Source: Pseudomonadales bacterium (GTDB taxonomy: Bacteria > Pseudomonadota > Gammaproteobacteria > Pseudomonadales > DT-91). Taken from it: a stretch of DNA of 9,389 nt. The DNA is taken from assembly GCA_013215025.1 (NCBI GenBank), contig JABSRR010000051.1, positions 1 to 9,389 of the forward strand, given 5' to 3'. The notes beneath the pieces are model-generated. The model worked only from the letters and a program-made list of their open reading frames with translations, did no database searches and was not told where the DNA came from. This document shows positions 6,635 to 9,389 of the stretch, in pieces (position 1 is the stretch's first letter; each line of letters begins with the position of its first letter). Made by a program: the position numbers and the translations under genes.

Positions 6635-7234
6635 TCAAGGCGCTAAATACTCGCAGCGCTGTTCGGCAATTTGCCAGCGCGCGCGAATATGATAATCAGC
6701 TTTATCGGGGCGTGGCAACTGCAGCGACTCAAGTTCGCGCGCGCGAATACGGATCACGGCAAAATTTTGCTGCGCCTGCGATAGGCTGTTAAAACAAAAG
6801 GCCTGCGCCGGGTCATCAACTGGCTCGCCGGGGCAGTGCTGTAAGGCATACAGGCGCTGCGCTTCATTAGATAAACGCTGCCACTGGTCTTGGCTAAACG
6901 CATCGTGATAATGCAAGCTAGCCTCGCCGTTTAAACGCATTTGCCATTTACGTTTGGGGCAGTAAAAATGCAGCGCGCACTCAGCGTGTTGCTGCAGCTG
7001 CTGCCATTTTTGCGCGCGCGTATCAGTATGCACAATAAAGTCTGGCAGTGCGCTATCGTTAGAATAGGTATCATCAAGCTGCCTAAGAACCACGGTGCGA
7101 CCCTGCATCGGCTGCGTAATCAAAGTGGGGTGCCAAAATGCGCCGCGTTTGTATAAATCTTTTTTAACTGCCAGTAGCCAATCTTTAAAAATAGGCTCAG
7201 CAGGGGGTGTTGGTGATGTAAGGGATGAAGTCAT
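6635..7234 (-). CDS. Pyridoxamine 5'-phosphate oxidase-like FMN-binding protein (Alr4036-type)
   Basis: The 199-aa product shows the order of motifs of the PNPOx-like split-barrel flavoproteins. RTVVLR (46-51) and HTDTRAQK (69-76) supply the FMN phosphate/isoalloxazine contacts. FYCPKRKWQMRLNGEA (90-105) forms the next strands. A C-terminal strand (NFAVIRIRARELESLQL, 157-173) is followed by RARW and a terminal YLAP. The overall look is that of the Alr4036-type branch, not of PdxH itself, which is longer and has a characteristic C-terminal substrate site. The enzyme likely binds FMN in the cytoplasm, and its substrate is unknown. The ATG at 7234 lacks a clear Shine-Dalgarno sequence. The 115-aa gene follows 35 bases downstream, suggesting a two-gene operon, while 146 bases separate it from the globin-fusion gene upstream. 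Confidence 0.8.
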   Translation of the reverse strand: MTSSLTSPTPPAEPIFKDWLLAVKKDLYKRGAFWHPTLITQPMQGRTVVLRQLDDTYSNDSALPDFIVHTDTRAQKWQQLQQHAECALHFYCPKRKWQMRLNGEASLHYHDAFSQDQWQRLSNEAQRLYALQHCPGEPVDDPAQAFCFNSLSQAQQNFAVIRIRARELESLQLPRPDKADYHIRARWQIAEQRCEYLAP

Positions 7235-7380
7235 AAAATGCTATTGCGTCGTTTGAGCAAAATTGATTTAGGAAGGTGATATGTGAATGTTATACGAAAC
7301 TAGTCTGTGATAGCCTTTTAAAAGCTGTATATATCCATAGTAGCTACGCTTTACGTATGGCAATTTTAAAAGTAAGTGTT

Positions 7381-8565
7381 TTATGCTTCTGTCAGTACAT
7401 TGCCATCAGGTCCGATCGTACCAACCGTATAAGCCTGTTCTAGCATATTCTGGTCGATAATCGCGCCGCGCAGGTCGGCACCTGAAAGGTAGGTGTTTTG
7501 ATCCATCAGCACACCTGTTAGATTAGCGCCCTGTAAATTTGCACCAGACAGATTGGCCCCTTTCATATTGCAGAAAAGAAACGAGCCCTTTTCTAAATTC
7601 GACGATGAAAGGTTCGCCTTGGCCAAAGTCACAAACGACATGTCAACTTTCGGCGCATACACACTCACTAACAGGGCCTTGTCTAATCGCGATTTGGTGA
7701 AATTGGCCCCAGCCAGCGACGACTCGGTGAGGTCTACTTTGCTCAGGTTTGACTCACTTAAATCAGCGCCATTCAATGACATATTCATCAAGCCCGCTGC
7801 CACCAAGTCTAGACGGTTCATGGCGCAGCGCTTGTCATTCAGGCGCTGCATGGCAATCTGTCTCGCCCGAGATATTTTCACGCCTTGCGAACTATCAATG
7901 GTTTTCCAGCATTCAAGAATGCCCGCTTTTTCGGCATCGTTATTGCCGCGCAGCATGGTTAGCACTAGCAGCACTAAGGAACAAGCACTGAGCAGGCGCG
8001 TCCAATCGGGCACCCCAAAAATTGCGGCAATCTGCAGTACCACGAATGACAGCGCCAACCAATAAAGCAATAACTCAGGCACTTTCAGTGAATACAACCA
8101 TGTTAAGGGGCTGGTGTTTAATGGTTTCTTGGCGGTGTCACTGCTGCTGGTGTTTTGTGCCTTGGCTTTGGCGGCACCCTCTTGCATGATGCGCGCGGCG
8201 TTGCTGTAAACTTCTGACCAGGCAGCTGCATAGTCATCGGTCCATAGCTCGCCTAGCTCCTCTTCAAGTGTTTGTAGTAGCGTGTCACCCACAATAGGGT
8301 AATGCGACTCTAGCACGCCATAAGTCAAATGCCGCTGCCCCAGTGGCCCCAGCATGTTTTGCAGCTTCTCTGGGTCGCGTAAAGCGGCCACCATCGAGGT
8401 TAGGGCGGCCAGTAATTTATTAGCCATTTTTGTCATCGAGGTATTGGCAAAAAGTGGCATCAAATGTGGCGATTGCTCAGAAATTTTTTGGTAAAAAAGC
8501 GCCGCAAACCGCTGCCCATCCGGCAGTTTTGCAAAGCTTTCCTCAACCAGCTCGATCGTATCCAT
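7381..8565 (-). CDS. Globin - two-TM hairpin - pentapeptide-repeat fusion protein
   Basis: The 394-aa product has three parts. Residues 1-130 are a single-domain bacterial haemoglobin, with LFYQKISEQSPHLMPLF carrying Tyr25 (B10) and Phe39 (CD1). RHLTYGVLESHYPIVGDTLL carries the proximal His79 (F8) and Tyr89, and an AW..VY helix H follows. After a Ser/Ala/Lys linker, two hydrophobic segments (about 165-185 and 190-205) form a membrane hairpin, so both ends should face the cytoplasm. A pre-repeat helix region leads into the pentapeptide helix. Twenty-one pentads with Leu/Phe/Met at every fifth position run from 254 to 354, then after a one-residue slip three more centre on 360, 365 and 370. The ATG at 8565 is chosen over 8619: AGGGTGG (8574-8580, minus strand) precedes it and the globin fold begins there. 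Role unknown; a membrane-bound haem sensor of O2, NO or redox is inference. Confidence 0.85.
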   Translation of the reverse strand: MDTIELVEESFAKLPDGQRFAALFYQKISEQSPHLMPLFANTSMTKMANKLLAALTSMVAALRDPEKLQNMLGPLGQRHLTYGVLESHYPIVGDTLLQTLEEELGELWTDDYAAAWSEVYSNAARIMQEGAAKAKAQNTSSSDTAKKPLNTSPLTWLYSLKVPELLLYWLALSFVVLQIAAIFGVPDWTRLLSACSLVLLVLTMLRGNNDAEKAGILECWKTIDSSQGVKISRARQIAMQRLNDKRCAMNRLDLVAAGLMNMSLNGADLSESNLSKVDLTESSLAGANFTKSRLDKALLVSVYAPKVDMSFVTLAKANLSSSNLEKGSFLFCNMKGANLSGANLQGANLTGVLMDQNTYLSGADLRGAIIDQNMLEQAYTVGTIGPDGNVLTEA

Positions 8566-8573
8566 ACTTAATA

Positions 8574-8580
8574 CCACCCT
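8574..8580 (-). promoter_or_regulatory. Ribosome binding site deciding the globin-fusion start
   Basis: AGGGTGG on the minus strand ends eight bases before the ATG at 8565. The upstream in-frame start at 8619 has no such site and would add 18 residues with no resemblance to a globin. Confidence 0.6.
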
Positions 8581-8618
8581 TTGTTCACAACAATGAATAA
8601 TAGACGAGTAATGGCGCA

Positions 8619-8674
8619 AATACGCTATGTAATGGACTATGCCTTATACACCCTCAATAGGGCAATAGCGTATT
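8619..8674. repeat. 10-bp perfect inverted repeat upstream of the globin-fusion gene
   Basis: AATACGCTAT (8619-8628) recurs as its exact reverse complement ATAGCGTATT at 8665-8674, with 36 bases between the arms. The near arm lies 53 bases upstream of the start codon of the minus-strand globin-fusion gene, so the pair spans the probable promoter. Two copies of one word in opposite orientation are typical of a regulator binding at two sites. Function is inferred. Confidence 0.45.
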
Positions 8675-8685
8675 GGCTATTTGCC
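8661..8685. repeat. Nested imperfect palindrome upstream of the globin-fusion gene
   Basis: GGCAATAGC (8661-8669) pairs with GCTATTTGCC (8676-8685) with one extra base in the right arm and a 6-base centre. It contains the far arm of the 10-bp inverted repeat at 8665-8674, so the two symmetries overlap. No gene was recognised in the 256-base stretch 8566-8821 that holds them. Confidence 0.4.
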
Positions 8686-8821
8686 AGCATAAATGGGATA
8701 TGGCTCGCAAGCCTTGGTGTCTGATAAAAGCTATCCAGCTCGACAATACCAGCCAGCCGATGGCAAACCGAAGGTAAGTAAATATTGCCAGTTGCGGGCA
8801 AAACTGATGATTTTGGGATTG

Positions 8822-9205
8822 TTATTCGCCATTAATGATAGCGACTGCTTCCTGAGAGGATAAAGCATGCCCATGATGAAGAAACACTTTGAACGCACCG
8901 GAGCTATAGGCTAACTCTTTTAAAACGCGTTCTTCAACTTCGCAAAGACCATCTTCATTCATTTCCATCGCCTGAATAACTACGGCAGCTTTTTTAGGAA
9001 CAATAATGCTATTTGGAATAATGTTTTTTACTGCAATTGATAAGCAATGTTCAGCAGCTTTAAAATTACCAACTAAAAGTCTTTTTGTAGTGAAACTTTC
9101 TTCTGCAAAAAAAGTTTCTGTTCGCTCGTTTTTATCAAGAATGGTAATTATAAATCTATTTATATAAATTTGAATGTATAAGTTTACGACAAAAAAATTC
9201 TTCAA
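8822..9205 (-). CDS. Short MreB-like (rod-shape-determining-protein-like) protein, TTG start
   Basis: The 127-aa product resembles the N-terminal half of one actin-fold domain. The beta-hairpin start (FFVVNLYIQIYINRFIITILD, 4-24) resembles the first strands of MreB-type proteins. Residues 65-127 (VPKKAAVVIQAMEM, then GLCEVEERVLKELAYSSGA, FKVFLHHGHAL) parallel the MreB stretch with Val-Pro, the ER-x-hydrophobic-x-E-x-A helix, GA and the strand leading to PMAAAIG. It is too short for a whole ATPase and lacks the phosphate-2 loop. I recall short proteins of this kind annotated 'rod shape-determining protein' in gammaproteobacteria. A TTG start is well supported: AAGGA (9212-9216) is six bases upstream and an in-frame TAA stands two codons before it. 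Base composition is visibly AT-richer than the genes to its left. Function unknown. Confidence 0.6.
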   Translation of the reverse strand: MKNFFVVNLYIQIYINRFIITILDKNERTETFFAEESFTTKRLLVGNFKAAEHCLSIAVKNIIPNSIIVPKKAAVVIQAMEMNEDGLCEVEERVLKELAYSSGAFKVFLHHGHALSSQEAVAIINGE

Positions 9206-9211
9206 AAATTA

Positions 9212-9216
9212 TCCTT
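9212..9216 (-). promoter_or_regulatory. Ribosome binding site deciding the TTG start
   Basis: AAGGA on the minus strand is followed by six bases and TTG at 9205. In-frame TAA codons at 9209-9211 and 9215-9217 rule out any earlier start, and the next ATG is deep inside the protein. Confidence 0.65.
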
Positions 9217-9260
9217 ATGTAACACCCTATAATATGTGCACAAATGATTAATTGGCTATG

Positions 9261-9351
9261 GCAATAAAGTTAAAATATTGCAGAAATTTACCACATATTA
9301 ATTATCAGTGTTTTGACGAGTTAATTTTTTAATGTTGTATAACTTTATTGC
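9261..9351. repeat. 12-bp perfect inverted repeat in the divergent AT-rich region
   Basis: GCAATAAAGTTA (9261-9272) and TAACTTTATTGC (9340-9351) are exact reverse complements 67 bases apart. The right arm overlaps the candidate -10 at 9338-9343. The octamer TATTGCAG also occurs twice in direct orientation (9276-9283 and 9346-9353), exactly 70 bases apart, and TGTGCACA (9235-9242) is a further palindrome nearby. This is consistent with paired operator sites between divergent genes. Confidence 0.45.
9313..9343 (+). promoter_or_regulatory. Candidate promoter for the truncated plus-strand gene
   Basis: TTGACG (9313-9318) and TATAAC (9338-9343) each match consensus at five of six positions. The 19-base spacing is longer than ideal. 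The implied start site is about 35 bases before the ATG at 9386. Confidence 0.4.
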
Positions 9352-9385
9352 AGTAAACATGCCTAAAATACTAAAAGAGGAAAGT

Positions 9386-9389
9386 ATGG
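9386..9389 (+). CDS. Start of a plus-strand gene cut by the window edge
   Basis: An ATG at 9386 is preceded by AGAGGA (9376-9381) at a spacing of four bases, with a candidate promoter upstream. Only the first codon and one base are visible, so the product cannot be named. It would be divergent from the MreB-like gene. Confidence 0.4.

Noticed and set aside
6676..6752. The GC-rich word GCGCGCGAATA appears twice about 56 bases apart.
   Set aside because: Both copies are inside the PNPOx-like coding region and encode similar IRAR peptides, so codon usage explains them.
7310..7365. Possible hairpins (CCATA...TATGG and AGCC TTTTAAAA GCT) after the globin-fusion gene.
   Set aside because: The stems are only 4-8 bp with mismatches and no T-run follows, so calling a terminator is not justified.
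7553..8065. A 170-codon plus-strand frame opposite the globin-fusion gene.
   Set aside because: It is the antisense shadow of the pentapeptide region, whose repetitive codons keep the opposite frame open. The product resembles nothing.
9228..9233. A perfect plus-strand TATAAT near the MreB-like start.
   Set aside because: It has no matching -35 at a usable distance and is over 150 bases from the plus-strand ATG. It is expected by chance in this AT-rich DNA.

Overview
The window reads as chromosomal DNA of a gammaproteobacterium, probably marine. The signs are a DmdC-type acyl-CoA dehydrogenase, an outer-membrane lipoprotein of a style common in marine gammaproteobacteria, and a small conserved protein of the kind often mislabelled 'Fis family regulator' in that class. 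The assignment rests on protein resemblance recalled from memory, not on a search. No rRNA, tRNA, CRISPR array, insertion sequence or phage gene was found.

Layout. Positions 22-907 hold two minus-strand genes: a CENP-V/GFA-type zinc protein and, upstream of it, a four-helix inner-membrane protein. A divergent control region with two inverted repeats (920-1056) separates them from a plus-strand lipoprotein gene (1057-2754). That gene converges, across a likely bidirectional terminator (2824-2844), on a minus-strand acyl-CoA dehydrogenase gene (2863-4629). Then come, all on the minus strand, a glutamate/aspartate symporter of the DAACS family (4859-6130), a 115-aa conserved protein (6252-6599) probably co-transcribed with a flavin-binding pyridoxamine-phosphate-oxidase-like protein (6635-7234), a three-part globin/membrane/pentapeptide-repeat protein (7381-8565), and a short MreB-like protein with a TTG start (8822-9205). 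An AT-rich divergent region (9206-9385) ends at what looks like the start codon of a plus-strand gene cut off by the window edge.

How the genes fit together. The window does not show one coherent pathway. The dehydrogenase and the symporter are metabolic genes with no visible partners. The PNPOx-like protein and the 115-aa protein form the most convincing operon. The symporter has its own control region with a perfect 16-bp palindrome of LacI-family type.

Most notable are: (1) the fusion of a single-domain bacterial haemoglobin to a two-helix membrane hairpin and a 24-pentad pentapeptide-repeat helix, which looks like a membrane-anchored haem sensor or effector and may have methionine at the distal haem position; (2) the perfect palindrome upstream of the symporter; (3) the short MreB-like gene in a compositionally distinct, AT-rich end of the window; and (4) several perfect inverted repeats in otherwise unexplained intergenic DNA. 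Apart from these the window looks like ordinary core or near-core chromosome.
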